Position numbers and translations under genes: made by a program. DNA of 64,000 nt. Source: an uncultured Spartobacteria bacterium (GTDB taxonomy: Bacteria; Verrucomicrobiota; Verrucomicrobiia; Chthoniobacterales; Chthoniobacteraceae). Shown here one piece after another: positions 16,808 to 25,220 of this stretch (its first letter is position 1; every line of letters begins with the position of its first letter). A model generated the notes under the pieces. The model was not told where the DNA came from, searched no databases, and saw only the letters and a program-made list of their open reading frames with translations. The stretch spans positions 1 to 64,000 of the forward strand of contig CAIXGS010000014.1 in NCBI GenBank assembly GCA_903919125.1, read 5' to 3'.

Positions 16808-17170
16808 ATGACATACCTAAACATTACCGACGTAGCTCCGGCGCAAATTTCAGGAACCCTAACAACGGATGACAACCGCTTTTCAATCCCGCTAAAATTA
16901 GCGGGCACAGGACTGGCGCACTTTAGAACAAACAATAGGGACGAGAAACTCCTAGAACTGAGCCCGGATCTCATCCATGTAAGCAAGAATGACACATTAC
17001 TATTTTCAATGACCGAGATTAGAGTAACCACAATGTTTGGAAAGACACTACTGGAAGGCCTCAACACAAAGGATTGGCACTCGCCTGTCGTTGTCGATTT
17101 ATCTAAAATCAAGCAGATGTGGACAGACAGCTACTGTCGCCAGTGCGATGTGTGGCACATTGAAATTTAG
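16808..17170 (+). CDS. Hypothetical protein
   Basis: This 120-residue protein starts at ATG 16808, only 19 bases after the preceding stop, so it is probably cotranscribed with the family A gene. An upstream in-frame extension overlapping that gene is unlikely. The sequence is rich in beta-strand-like segments (SIPLKLAGTGLAHF, DTLLFSMTEIRVTTMF) and ends CRQCDVWHIEI with a C-x2-C pair. I do not recognise the family. Confidence 0.6.
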   Translation: MTYLNITDVAPAQISGTLTTDDNRFSIPLKLAGTGLAHFRTNNRDEKLLELSPDLIHVSKNDTLLFSMTEIRVTTMFGKTLLEGLNTKDWHSPVVVDLSKIKQMWTDSYCRQCDVWHIEI

Positions 17171-17268
17171 AACAGAGCTGGCGTTGACATCTGAGTTGCT
17201 GTGACGACTGGCATTAACGCGAAAAATAGGGAATTGCTTTTCACCCGACGGCACGATGCTTTTCACTG

Positions 17269-17315
17269 GGGAGCGATTTTTAATCGGTAATCGCGCTCAT
17301 ATCGAGGTAGGCCTC
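17269..17315. repeat. Orphan copy of a dinB catalytic-motif segment
   Basis: This intergenic stretch matches 15121-15167 within dinB; 28 bp are identical. Read on the reverse strand it gives EAYLDMSAI and then a stop. The rest of the 17171-17538 gap shows no other dinB sequence and no supported gene. Confidence 0.75.
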
Positions 17316-17425
17316 ATGGCCGCAGGGCCGGCGGCTGCGTTGTAGTTTTTTTGGGTCAGTATTATAGGTCTCGTGGTGTTGGGATCGCCTATGCGATCAT
17401 TTTAATATGAGCAGAATGGCTGACG

Positions 17426-17438
17426 TTTGAGGGGAGGG
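17426..17438. promoter_or_regulatory. Inverted copy of the CCCTCCCCTCAAA motif
   Basis: TTTGAGGGGAGGG is the exact reverse complement of the 13 bases at 11439-11451. It lies about 100 bp upstream of the radical SAM start codon. Confidence 0.3.
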
Positions 17439-17538
17439 CGCGCTTAATTCTGTTTTTTACCCGAAGACGACTTTTGACATTGTGCTACACTTGCAATCAA
17501 GCGAGTTCGCTAAGTTTGATATTCAACATTACATTTAT

Positions 17539-18825
17539 ATGCCGCATACATACGAATATTCACCCAAAGGCGCAGGGAACGGGGTCGGTCGCGTTTCCAA
17601 GGACAAGAATGCAGACGGCGGAATTCGCCACCAGTACAAGATCTTGGATGAGAAAGTTGGTGCGGATGGACAGGCTTCGACCCGGTTACTCCAGCGCACC
17701 AAGGAGGGGGACACTTACCGAGCGCAGACAAAGATTAACGCGTTCAATTTTCCGTTTACCGGGAACAGCGGCGGAGGGTGTTTTTTCCAGTGTGTGTATT
17801 GTTTTTTGCGCCAGCCGTTTTTTCAAATGCATCGTACTCTACCGCACGGTCGGGAGATGGATGTGACCACGAATTTTGCGTCTGCGACGGAGATATTTCT
17901 CAAGAAAAACGCCCACCTGCCCCAGTACATGAAGCGAGTGCAGTGGGGCGTCGCGACGGAAATGTGGCATCCGCGCACTGTGGATTTGGCGAAGCCGTTT
18001 GAGGGACTACGCGCCTTTCAGAAGCATGGTCAAAACTGGATGCTTCATATTGTTACAAAATCACCGAAAATTTTGGATTGGGCCGATCTGCTGGCTGAAA
18101 TGAAGCATCAGGTGCAAGTGGAAGTGAGCTTTGTCACGTTGAACGAGGCAGCTTCGCGTATTTTTGAAACAGGCACTCCGAGTGTGAGCCAACGGTTGCG
18201 GATCGTTGAGGAGCTCGCAAAAAAAGGCGTCTTTGTGCGCGTCATGATGATGCCGTGTATGCGGGAGTATCAGTTAAATACAATAGACGGGACGCGTCAT
18301 ATCGTGTTTCAGCATCGGGAAACTCACGAAAAAGCTGCCGGATTCAAGCGCGTGACCGAGCGTGATGGCAATGCGGAGGGCGACAAGGTCGGCGTCGAGT
18401 TGCACTTAAACGGCCGTTGGAAGAAGCTTTCGTTGGCGGAAAGCGGACTTTGGAAGCCGGTGATCGTCAAAGATTGGTCGGATCTCGCGCAGGCGCAGCA
18501 GAAATGGCAAAACTGGGGTGCTAAGGCTTATAAGCAAAAGGACATGAACTATTTCTATGTGGACGAGTTAATCAGTGCGCATAGCGAAGACCGCGCGCCA
18601 AAAGCGGAACGTGGACGGGTGGAGGATCCGACAGCGGAGTGCATCATCCACTCGGGAGAGAGTGTCCTTGATGAAGCCGGGACGCCTCGTCAAGTCGAGG
18701 TGCGCGCCCATCATAAACCCAAGAAAAATTGGAACGGTGCAAAAACTCCGCCTGCGGTCATGCGCAGCGTGATGGACTTCGGGTACAAACTACATTCGGA
18801 GATTGATTGGGTGGATTGCATTTGA
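17539..18825 (+). CDS. Radical SAM protein, SplB/Rv2578c-like
   Basis: This 428-residue radical SAM enzyme starts at the ATG at 17539. The cluster-binding motif CFFQCVYC gives Cys81, Cys85 and Cys88 in the canonical C-x3-C-x2-C spacing. Downstream, TKSPKILDWADLL, VEVSFVTLNEAASRIFETGTPS and RLRIVEELAKKGVFVRVMMMPCM follow the pattern of spore-photoproduct-lyase-like proteins (COG1533). The N-terminal 75 residues and the charged C-terminal 100 residues are extra to the core. SplB relatives repair DNA lesions or act on unknown substrates. Its position between two family A paralogues suggests a shared pathway; DNA polymerase IV nearby makes nucleic-acid damage an attractive but unproven theme. Confidence 0.85.
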   Translation: MPHTYEYSPKGAGNGVGRVSKDKNADGGIRHQYKILDEKVGADGQASTRLLQRTKEGDTYRAQTKINAFNFPFTGNSGGGCFFQCVYCFLRQPFFQMHRTLPHGREMDVTTNFASATEIFLKKNAHLPQYMKRVQWGVATEMWHPRTVDLAKPFEGLRAFQKHGQNWMLHIVTKSPKILDWADLLAEMKHQVQVEVSFVTLNEAASRIFETGTPSVSQRLRIVEELAKKGVFVRVMMMPCMREYQLNTIDGTRHIVFQHRETHEKAAGFKRVTERDGNAEGDKVGVELHLNGRWKKLSLAESGLWKPVIVKDWSDLAQAQQKWQNWGAKAYKQKDMNYFYVDELISAHSEDRAPKAERGRVEDPTAECIIHSGESVLDEAGTPRQVEVRAHHKPKKNWNGAKTPPAVMRSVMDFGYKLHSEIDWVDCI

Positions 18826-18890
18826 GCGGGCGCGCATTACATCGGCGAACTTGAGAAAAATGCGCCTGCTGTGTGAGTTTGGCAGTAGGG

Positions 18891-18910
18891 CCCTCCCTCA
18901 AAAGGTAGGG
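18891..18910. promoter_or_regulatory. CCCTCCCT-CAAA-AGGTAGGG dyad
   Basis: The two 8-base arms are inverted complements with one mismatch and are separated by CAAA. The site ends 42 bases before the ATG of the second family A gene, a good position for an operator. Related sites are at 8639, 11439 and 17426. Confidence 0.4.
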
Positions 18911-18952
18911 GTCGTGTGGTAAGAAAGGGTTATCCCTATCGACCCCAACTTT

Positions 18953-19519
18953 ATGAAAGCTAAACAGCACGACCCACATTTCGAGCACTCTTCTCACCAT
19001 TATCTGCTGGCACATGACTATTTGCCTGCGGTGGTGTTTAGTTTGCCTGCGCACATCCATTCCTTGTTGGCGTCGCAAGAGAGTCTTCACAAGCTTCTGG
19101 AGAGGCTGATGTCAAACGTGGATAACAGGTCCAATTGTGTTGATAAGCGGATCTTCTCGCCGACTGACATACACGGTTCAGAGCATGCTATCGCCGGGGG
19201 AACGTGTGTTCTTCTACAGATGCCGCTTCCAACGAGTCCCACCGAGGCGTATTTTGTCGCAGTGTTTTCTTCAAAAACCAGTGTGGAATTGGAGGAATTT
19301 CGAAACTTGCCAGGCAATGAGGGGGACAAGAAGGCACTGAGCTCGATCTCTTATTTTACTTTGGAAGCGGCGCATCCTCTGGCGGCGGGGGAAACGGGTA
19401 CCGTTTTTTGTGGACGCACCCCGGACGACAAGCATCATTTTTACGGGAGTGGGCCGCGGCCAGATCCCGATGTTTTTGTGGCATTTCTAAAGAAATTTAT
19501 TGAAGCTAGGAACTTGTAG
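18953..19519 (+). CDS. Hypothetical protein, family A member 2
   Basis: This 188-residue paralogue of the product of 16141-16788 shares CVLLQMPLP, EAYFVAVFSS, FRNLPG, ISYFTLE, G-E-T-G-T-V-F-C and HHFYGSGPRPDPDVFVAFL in the same order. Its N-terminus is His-rich (HFEHSSHHYLLAHDY) and unlike that of member 1. It follows the radical SAM gene with a putative operator in between. No enzyme motif is recognisable; conserved His, Cys and Tyr could bind a metal or ligand. Confidence 0.7.
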   Translation: MKAKQHDPHFEHSSHHYLLAHDYLPAVVFSLPAHIHSLLASQESLHKLLERLMSNVDNRSNCVDKRIFSPTDIHGSEHAIAGGTCVLLQMPLPTSPTEAYFVAVFSSKTSVELEEFRNLPGNEGDKKALSSISYFTLEAAHPLAAGETGTVFCGRTPDDKHHFYGSGPRPDPDVFVAFLKKFIEARNL

Positions 19520-19569
19520 AATCCGTCCTCGTGATACTGAACGAATGTTGTTCGAAAACGCAGTTTCTA

Positions 19570-20952
19570 ATGGAGTCTCCCTTGAACCTGTCTCGTAGCA
19601 GCGTTTCTGGGGGCGCTCCTGTGACCCTATCACCGAGCGCGCTGCATTTCGTCACGCCCGCCTCCGCATCGGTCGCCGAAGATGGTTCTCTAAGCGTGCA
19701 AGGGTTCGGCTACTGTTACCAACCTGCGCTCACTGCACGGTTTCTTGCTGCGCATCAGGGGCCCTTGGAGATTTCCGGCCTGTGGGAGATTTCTCCTGAA
19801 GTCGCCGCCGCTTTCGCCCAGCACTCCGGTGTGCTGACTTTATTCACCACGAAACGCACCCGTCTTTGCGATGCCTCCGCCGAAGCGCTCGGGGAACATG
19901 AGGGGGAGCTTGTTTTGTGTTCCTGCCATGATTTATCGGATCGCGCTTGGGGCGGACTGGCTCGCCACCGTGGGGACATCCGAGTTGCCGGACCTATGGC
20001 TCTGTCGGAGTCTGGGGCGCAGGCGCTCGCAACACACCAGGGCTTTTTGGATTTGCCGTGGATGTGGCGTCTCAGTCCGGCGGCTGCCGAGGCGCTTTCG
20101 AAGCACAAAGGCGGTCTTTCTCTGGGGCTCTCCTGCCGCCAATCCAAAGATTCCACGGGGCGTTCGGCGGCTGTGCGGTCTTTTTTTGGGAAGGCTGAGC
20201 TGAAAACCCTCGGCTACCTCGCTCAAGCCGAAGGATCGCTTTGTTTGGACAATATCGAGCAACTTGAGGTGGAGGCCATCGAAGCGCTTTCCGCCGCCAA
20301 AGGTGCTCTTTCGCTGTTGGGGCTCGACTGGAATTATGCCGCCATGGCCGGGGCACTTGCAAAACACAGGGGCCACCTCTCATTGTCCGTTCCGCAGTCA
20401 CTGTCCTGGGCGAGTGCCAATGCGCTCTCGGCACATGAGGGCGGGCTTTCGCTGTTCTTTGATTTTGTAAAAATCCCCGACCAAGTGGAGGCTCTGATGC
20501 TGGGAGACGATAGCGGATTCTTGCGCCTTTCGGGGTTCAAAAATCTGTCACAACGGCACGCCTGCGTTCTGGCCGCGCGCAACGGTCCGCTCGAATTGCT
20601 GGACTGCTTTTATCTCAGCCAAACAGCCGCCCAGGCATTGGCCAAGCACCGCTTCGCCTTGTCGCTTCATCTCGATCATCTTTCCCCACAGGCGGCGAGG
20701 GAGCTTCTCGCGCACCCCGGCCCTTTGGCGGTGGACATCGACGGTGATTTGTCAGACGTCACGGCGCAAATTCTCTCGCAATTCACGGGACAACTCACGT
20801 GCCCCCACAAAATAATGACGAAGATAAGTAAGTCTTCGGCTGGTGGCAAAGAGCAGGTTGGTAATCGTGTCACGAGGTACCCCGTCGACCACGCCGATTG
20901 CGCTGGTGGCTGCTGTTGCAGGAGTAGGGAGGGGCGCGCAAATAGGTTTTAA
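19570..20952 (+). CDS. Leucine-rich-repeat protein of the PVC type
   Basis: This 460-residue protein is built of about a dozen units of roughly 23-30 residues with the pattern L-S-x2-A-A-x-A-L-A-x-H-x-G-x-L-x-L-x-(G/L). Examples are LSPAAAEALSKHKGGLSL and LSWASANALSAHEGGLSL. Such short LRR-like arrays are common in Planctomycetes and Verrucomicrobia and are expected to fold as a solenoid for protein binding. No signal peptide or catalytic domain is seen. The start at ATG 19570 is preferred over an in-frame GTG at 19531. The last 40 residues, with several cysteines, fall outside the repeats and may reflect a lost end. Confidence 0.8.
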   Translation: MESPLNLSRSSVSGGAPVTLSPSALHFVTPASASVAEDGSLSVQGFGYCYQPALTARFLAAHQGPLEISGLWEISPEVAAAFAQHSGVLTLFTTKRTRLCDASAEALGEHEGELVLCSCHDLSDRAWGGLARHRGDIRVAGPMALSESGAQALATHQGFLDLPWMWRLSPAAAEALSKHKGGLSLGLSCRQSKDSTGRSAAVRSFFGKAELKTLGYLAQAEGSLCLDNIEQLEVEAIEALSAAKGALSLLGLDWNYAAMAGALAKHRGHLSLSVPQSLSWASANALSAHEGGLSLFFDFVKIPDQVEALMLGDDSGFLRLSGFKNLSQRHACVLAARNGPLELLDCFYLSQTAAQALAKHRFALSLHLDHLSPQAARELLAHPGPLAVDIDGDLSDVTAQILSQFTGQLTCPHKIMTKISKSSAGGKEQVGNRVTRYPVDHADCAGGCCCRSREGRANRF

Positions 20953-21040
20953 ATGTTGTTTATAAGGAATCTCAATACAGATTTTCCATTGCGTTGATCT
21001 TCATAAGTTTATCAGTTTTATATGCCTTAAAAAATCTAAT

Positions 21041-21865
21041 ATGATTATGCTATTCCCATCCTCTATTATCCAAAATGTCATCCCAAAAATGATGAGTGAA
21101 TGGCTCATTAAAATGGGGAAGATCTGTGCAAAAGACAAGGTTTTGCCAACTTGGCCAACGGTTGTTTTGAGTGAAGACGATCCCCCTGCTTTTTCGAATC
21201 GAAATTCACCCCCAAACAGGGATGAGCACTATAATAATAATAAATATGATTTTGAGCAATGGTTAGGCTGTTATTGCTGGAAAAATAAACAAATTACTAT
21301 TTGGATAAAGGGGGATCAAGCGGTATCAGAGGATCTAAAACTGCCTTACTTAGATCTTTTTAACTGCGTCCTGATTCATGAACTTGGGCACTGGTTTAAT
21401 CATCTAGCCCCTGTTTCAGATGGAACAGAGTGGCCTGAGGACGCTATCGAATCTTACAATGAATACCCGCGCTACCATGAAGTTTGGGCTCAGCTTTTCT
21501 GCTGGCTTTACGGGCATGACAAAGACAGTGGCGTGCTTGCGGCTTTCGAAACACTCGAACCCCGGCAGTCACCGCAGTACAAAGCTTGGCGAAAATTGGT
21601 TTCCAAAGAAGAAGAACTGCGGGCGCGGAGGTACGAAAAGGATGAGTTGATAGACTTTTTGGGGAAAGCTAAAGATTTTGGCGAAAAGCTCTACTACATT
21701 TTAGAAAGTCTACCGTGGTCCCGCTCTTACGGCAAAAATGCTTGTTTTGACGAAAAAGAAGATGGCGCCATGCTGCTTAATTATCCTCCTTATCTTAGAA
21801 CCAAAGTTATAGTGAGCGTTATAACAGAACAATTTCCACCGGAAATAAATATAATTGGCTGGTGA
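21041..21865 (+). CDS. HExxH protein, putative zinc metallopeptidase
   Basis: This 274-residue protein has an HELGH motif at residues 113-117 in the hydrophobic context CVLIHELGHWFNHL, followed by a conserved-looking YHEVWAQLFCW about 30 residues later that could give the third zinc ligand. This is the layout of gluzincin-like or minimal metallopeptidase domains. There is no signal peptide, so it probably acts in the cytosol. Codon use is A/T-rich compared with the genes after 22841, which suggests acquisition. It is convergent with the next gene, with a long hairpin between them. Confidence 0.6.
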   Translation: MIMLFPSSIIQNVIPKMMSEWLIKMGKICAKDKVLPTWPTVVLSEDDPPAFSNRNSPPNRDEHYNNNKYDFEQWLGCYCWKNKQITIWIKGDQAVSEDLKLPYLDLFNCVLIHELGHWFNHLAPVSDGTEWPEDAIESYNEYPRYHEVWAQLFCWLYGHDKDSGVLAAFETLEPRQSPQYKAWRKLVSKEEELRARRYEKDELIDFLGKAKDFGEKLYYILESLPWSRSYGKNACFDEKEDGAMLLNYPPYLRTKVIVSVITEQFPPEINIIGW

Positions 21866-21957
21866 CAGTGATTTGTACTGCGTTTTTCAAAGCCTGCGCC
21901 AGAAAGGTGCAAAGCACAAATCCCGTCAATATACGGTGAGTCCAAATAAATTTAATA

Positions 21958-22017
21958 GAGTAGGGAGATGAGGACATCGAGTGGTTGTGGCCGCAAACCA
22001 CCCTCGTCTCCCTACTC
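21958..22017. terminator. Bidirectional terminator-like hairpin
   Basis: The 16-base arms GAGTAGGGAGATGAGG and CCTCGTCTCCCTACTC pair except for one G.U, enclosing a loop that itself contains GTGGTT/AACCAC. It lies exactly between two convergent genes. Confidence 0.6.
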
Positions 22018-22029
22018 CATTTAACAGAA

Positions 22030-22452
22030 CTAGTTGGTTTGCTTTTTTGATTTACACCAAAAATCAACAACGTAGAAACGAGCGATTGTATAAATAGGGC
22101 AATCGAATTCAGGTGCATTTAGACGAACGGTGGAGGTTGTCTTCACTCTAAACCCGATCAGTTTTTGGGAGGGAAGTCCGTTATATTCCTCCAGATATTC
22201 CAACAAAATATCGCCCTCTAAATCACCGAGGACCTGCTCCCACATTTCTTCAGGAGCTTCGCTTCGAAGATTGTCCCAGAACTTTTCGAAATGCGGACAC
22301 GCAATTCTCGCATCCGCGAACGCTGGGGGCGGAATATAGGCAACACACGATGGGCCGGTGACACCCACATCGTCCATCTGCAATTCGCCTGTAAATGGAC
22401 AGTAGAAGTCCCCCGAATCTCCTGGTGGCAGGTCAATATCGATGATTTCCAT
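22030..22452 (-). CDS. Hypothetical acidic protein
   Basis: This 140-residue acidic protein has an N-terminal segment, FYCPFTGELQ, and one cysteine-containing hydrophobic patch, PSCVAYIPPPAFADARIACP. A weak C-x2-F start resembles small zinc-ribbon-like proteins, but the pattern is incomplete. It has no signal peptide. I do not recognise the family. It is the last gene of the accessory region before the HD-domain gene. Confidence 0.5.
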   Translation of the reverse strand: MEIIDIDLPPGDSGDFYCPFTGELQMDDVGVTGPSCVAYIPPPAFADARIACPHFEKFWDNLRSEAPEEMWEQVLGDLEGDILLEYLEEYNGLPSQKLIGFRVKTTSTVRLNAPEFDCPIYTIARFYVVDFWCKSKKQTN

Positions 22453-22679
22453 AATAAGAAAAATGCTCCGTAAAGAGAAAATCCGGCTGCCTTGCTTAGG
22501 TAATGCCGGTGGATTCTTATCTTTGAGTGTCGTGCAGGCATCGTCGATTCATTATTCCTGTGCGTCGCTGACCTTACGCCCGCGACGTTCCGCTTCCCCA
22601 CGGATCGATTTCGCGCGCGCCTCGGGAATAGGGCGTACGCGGGAGGTCCAATAAATGAGTTTTATTAAATATCTACAAG

Positions 22680-22757
22680 TTACTGGTGTCCAGAGTTAAA
22701 CAAACTGCCGATTATGCCTAAAATCAGTTTACCAAGCTCGATTGCAAGTTGACTCAT
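22680..22757 (-). CDS. Possible 25-residue hydrophobic peptide
   Basis: A short frame encodes MSQLAIELGKLILGIIGSLF followed by a polar tail and stop. The hydrophobic, glycine-spaced helix would insert in or lie on a membrane and recalls small type I toxins or modulin-like peptides. There is no clear ribosome-binding site. The surrounding gap (22453-22840) has no other supported feature. This may be chance. Confidence 0.22.
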   Translation of the reverse strand: MSQLAIELGKLILGIIGSLFNSGHQ

Positions 22758-22840
22758 AATTTATTGGTTTCTGTTACTAAAAATAGAACATTGAATTTTT
22801 TCAGTGATACGTTTTTGCCGAGACTCTGTGAGCGCTAATA

Positions 22841-23482
22841 CTACCGATCTATTCGTTCGCGGTCGTTTCGGCCGTTGACCAAGTCTCCCAGTCCCCAACG
22901 TGTCAGCACTTCCATCGGTTGGTGGTACATAATGGCCCTCTCGTGCGCCCAGGGCAGCAGAGAGCGCGCGGCGGCGGTGCACAGGCGATGCGGAGCGGGC
23001 GTGATACCCACACGGCCGAGATCGAGCCGGTCCGCATCCCAGCACGCCTGCAACGTGGGGTCCGCATCCGTGTGACCGTCCGTGTGCAACCGGCAGGCCT
23101 CGTAGAACAAGGTGAACTGCGCGTCGTCGAGATGCACGAGCGAACCGCGGAGCGTGCGGGCGAAGTCGCCGCCGCGTTGACCGTGGCCATGGTCGCGGCT
23201 CTCGTTGAGGCGTCGGGCATCGTGGAAGAGTGCGAAGAGCGTGACCACTTCGCGGTCGGCCCCGTTGACGTCGGCCACACGCAGTCCGTTTTCAAGCACC
23301 CGCGCCCAGTGCAGCACGCCGTGATATCCGAGCGGCTCGAGCGCGTAGCTCTCGAGAATGGAGCGGATGATGGCAGCTTCGTCGTGCGCTGGTGCTGCGT
23401 CGGGAGTGGTGGGAGCTGCGATGCGCATGGCGATGGGCATGGGGTTGAGGTTGCGGAATTCGCTTTTTGCGTCTAAGTACAA
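22841..23482 (-). CDS. HD-domain protein
   Basis: This is a 213-residue HD-superfamily protein, probably a metal-dependent phosphohydrolase. The metal-binding residues appear in HGVLHWARVLENG and LFALFHDARR, followed by DHGHGQRGGDFA and HTDGHTDADPTLQACWDADRLDLGR. This pattern is typical of a widespread uncharacterised bacterial group of about 170 residues. In-frame ATGs at 23440 and 23428 may be the true start because the first residues add nothing to the domain. Base composition is more G/C-rich than in the genes to its left, suggesting the start of the core chromosome. Confidence 0.85.
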   Translation of the reverse strand: MYLDAKSEFRNLNPMPIAMRIAAPTTPDAAPAHDEAAIIRSILESYALEPLGYHGVLHWARVLENGLRVADVNGADREVVTLFALFHDARRLNESRDHGHGQRGGDFARTLRGSLVHLDDAQFTLFYEACRLHTDGHTDADPTLQACWDADRLDLGRVGITPAPHRLCTAAARSLLPWAHERAIMYHQPMEVLTRWGLGDLVNGRNDRERIDR

Positions 23483-23898
23483 CTTCTTCAGGATGGATGC
23501 GAAAACATTCTTATAAAGAGAATTGTCCGTACGCGATTCCGAGTGTGGCGTCTAGGCAAAGCCAGCCATTATACAACGGTCGACTTTTATTTTTGCCGAT
23601 GCCGTTAGTCGCTTTCTGAAGTGAGCACATTGTAGCACATCACGGAATATATAGTATCTCCGGAATTCTTCCTATAGTAACGCGCGCGGCCAGATCACGA
23701 TGAAGGACGCTTCGTTCTGGTTCTCCTAAGGCCACCAACCGGCGCATTAGAGGGCGTTCGCCTTCCTATGGGCTTCGCTAAGGGCTGTTCATCCCTTGGA
23801 ATTTGCACTTCATCCCAGATTCAGGTGGATTGCTGTCCAATTCACTAAGTAAATTTAGGCAGGGCGATTGACCCTTATCACTGATAGCTTTGATTTGG
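23483..23898. other. Gap before the efflux operon
   Basis: There is no supported coding frame in these 416 bases. The promoter of the efflux operon must lie here, but no convincing -35/-10 pair or operator stands out. Confidence 0.5.
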
Positions 23899-25218
23899 AT
23901 GAAGAAATTGTTTCTGTGTTTGCTCCTGCTGGCTGGCGGTTTAGCCATCTGGCTTTTTCGTGATAAGGCGCCTGTTTCCCAAGCCTTGGACGGTCTCGTC
24001 GCGCAGTTTAACAGGCTCCGTTCCAGCGCAGCAAACTCTGCTCCCGCCGCCCCAAAGTTTGGTGAAGGGGCGCCGCCCGTTCCCGTGGTTGCAGGCGTGG
24101 TCGAAAGTAAGGACGTTTCCATTTTCCTTAATGGCTTAGGTAATGTGCAGGGCTTCAACACTGTGACGGTTCGTCCTCGGGTGGACGGACAGTTGGATCA
24201 GGTTTATTTTGCCGAAGGGATGGAGGTGCAGGCGGGACAACTGCTCGCACAAATTGATCCGCGTCCTTTGCAGGCGGCTTGGGATCAGGCCGTCGCTCGC
24301 CGCAAGCAGGATGAAGCGCTCTTGAGTAACGCGCAGCGGGATCTGGTGCGAGACCTCGCCCTACTCGCGGATAAGGCGGGGACCGCGCAGAAGGCAGACA
24401 CCCAAAAGGCGCTGGTGGAGCAGTTGGAGGCCACGCTTCGTGCCGATGACGCCGCGATTGAGGCCGCTACCGTTCAGTTAGGCTACGCCTCTGTCCTCTC
24501 GCCCATCAGCGGACGTGCGGGTATTCGCTTGGTCGACGCAGGGAATGTTGTGCGTGCACAAGACACAACAGGTTTGGTTGTCATCACTCAAATGCGCCCC
24601 GTTTCAGTCGTCTTTACCCTGCCCGAACAGAACCTCGAATTGATCCGTAGCGAAGCCGACAAAGCCCCGTTACAGGTCGTGGCCGTGGCGCGGGACAATC
24701 AAACGACACTCGCTGAGGGAAGTCTTGCGGTGATCGACAATCAAATCGACCCGAGCACAGGCACGATCCGACTCAAGGCGACTTTCCCTAACGAAGACCT
24801 CAAACTTTGGCCCGGTCAGTTCGTGAATGTGCGTTTGCGCGTGGCCATCAGGAAGGCTGCCACAGTGGTTCCAGCGCAAGCTGTGCAATACGGTCCGGCT
24901 GGGACTTTTCTGTTTGTGGTCAACGCAGACAGTGAAGCTGAATTACGTTCGTTGAAAGTCGCGCGTATCGAGGGCGGGCTCGCCTTGCTTGAATCCGGCC
25001 TCCAGCCCGGTGAGCGCATCGTGGTAGACGGCCAGTTTCGTCTGCAACCCGGTTCCAAGGTGCGCGTCATAGAGCCCGGCGGAAAAAAGTCCTCGCCGAA
25101 AGACCTCGCTAATAGCACGCCTCGGAATGTGGATTCCAAGCCTCTTGTCGAAGGGCAGGGGAATGCACGAGTCCCAGCGCCTCTCGACTCTGTGGCCCCA
25201 GCATCCTCCAAGAGGTAG
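23899..25218 (+). CDS. RND efflux periplasmic adaptor (MdtA/HlyD family)
   Basis: This 439-residue membrane-fusion protein has an N-terminal membrane anchor (LFLCLLLLAGGLAIWLF), a lipoyl/barrel-sandwich half-motif (VRPRVDGQLDQVYFAEGMEVQAGQLLAQIDPRP), a helical hairpin and the second half-motif with SPISGRAGIRLVDAGNVV. Beta-barrel and membrane-proximal domains follow. It links the inner-membrane RND pumps to an outer-membrane channel. The ATG at 23899 is preferred over an in-frame TTG at 23890. The first permease gene starts two bases after its stop. No TolC-like gene is in the window, so the outer-membrane partner is encoded elsewhere. Confidence 0.93.
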   Translation: MKKLFLCLLLLAGGLAIWLFRDKAPVSQALDGLVAQFNRLRSSAANSAPAAPKFGEGAPPVPVVAGVVESKDVSIFLNGLGNVQGFNTVTVRPRVDGQLDQVYFAEGMEVQAGQLLAQIDPRPLQAAWDQAVARRKQDEALLSNAQRDLVRDLALLADKAGTAQKADTQKALVEQLEATLRADDAAIEAATVQLGYASVLSPISGRAGIRLVDAGNVVRAQDTTGLVVITQMRPVSVVFTLPEQNLELIRSEADKAPLQVVAVARDNQTTLAEGSLAVIDNQIDPSTGTIRLKATFPNEDLKLWPGQFVNVRLRVAIRKAATVVPAQAVQYGPAGTFLFVVNADSEAELRSLKVARIEGGLALLESGLQPGERIVVDGQFRLQPGSKVRVIEPGGKKSSPKDLANSTPRNVDSKPLVEGQGNARVPAPLDSVAPASSKR

Positions 25219-25220
25219 CC

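Noticed and set aside
22919-23476. Forward frame of 185 codons over the HD gene
   Set aside because: It is opposite the HD-domain gene, whose motifs are clear, and is Val/Glu/Arg-biased as expected of an antisense frame in GC-rich DNA.
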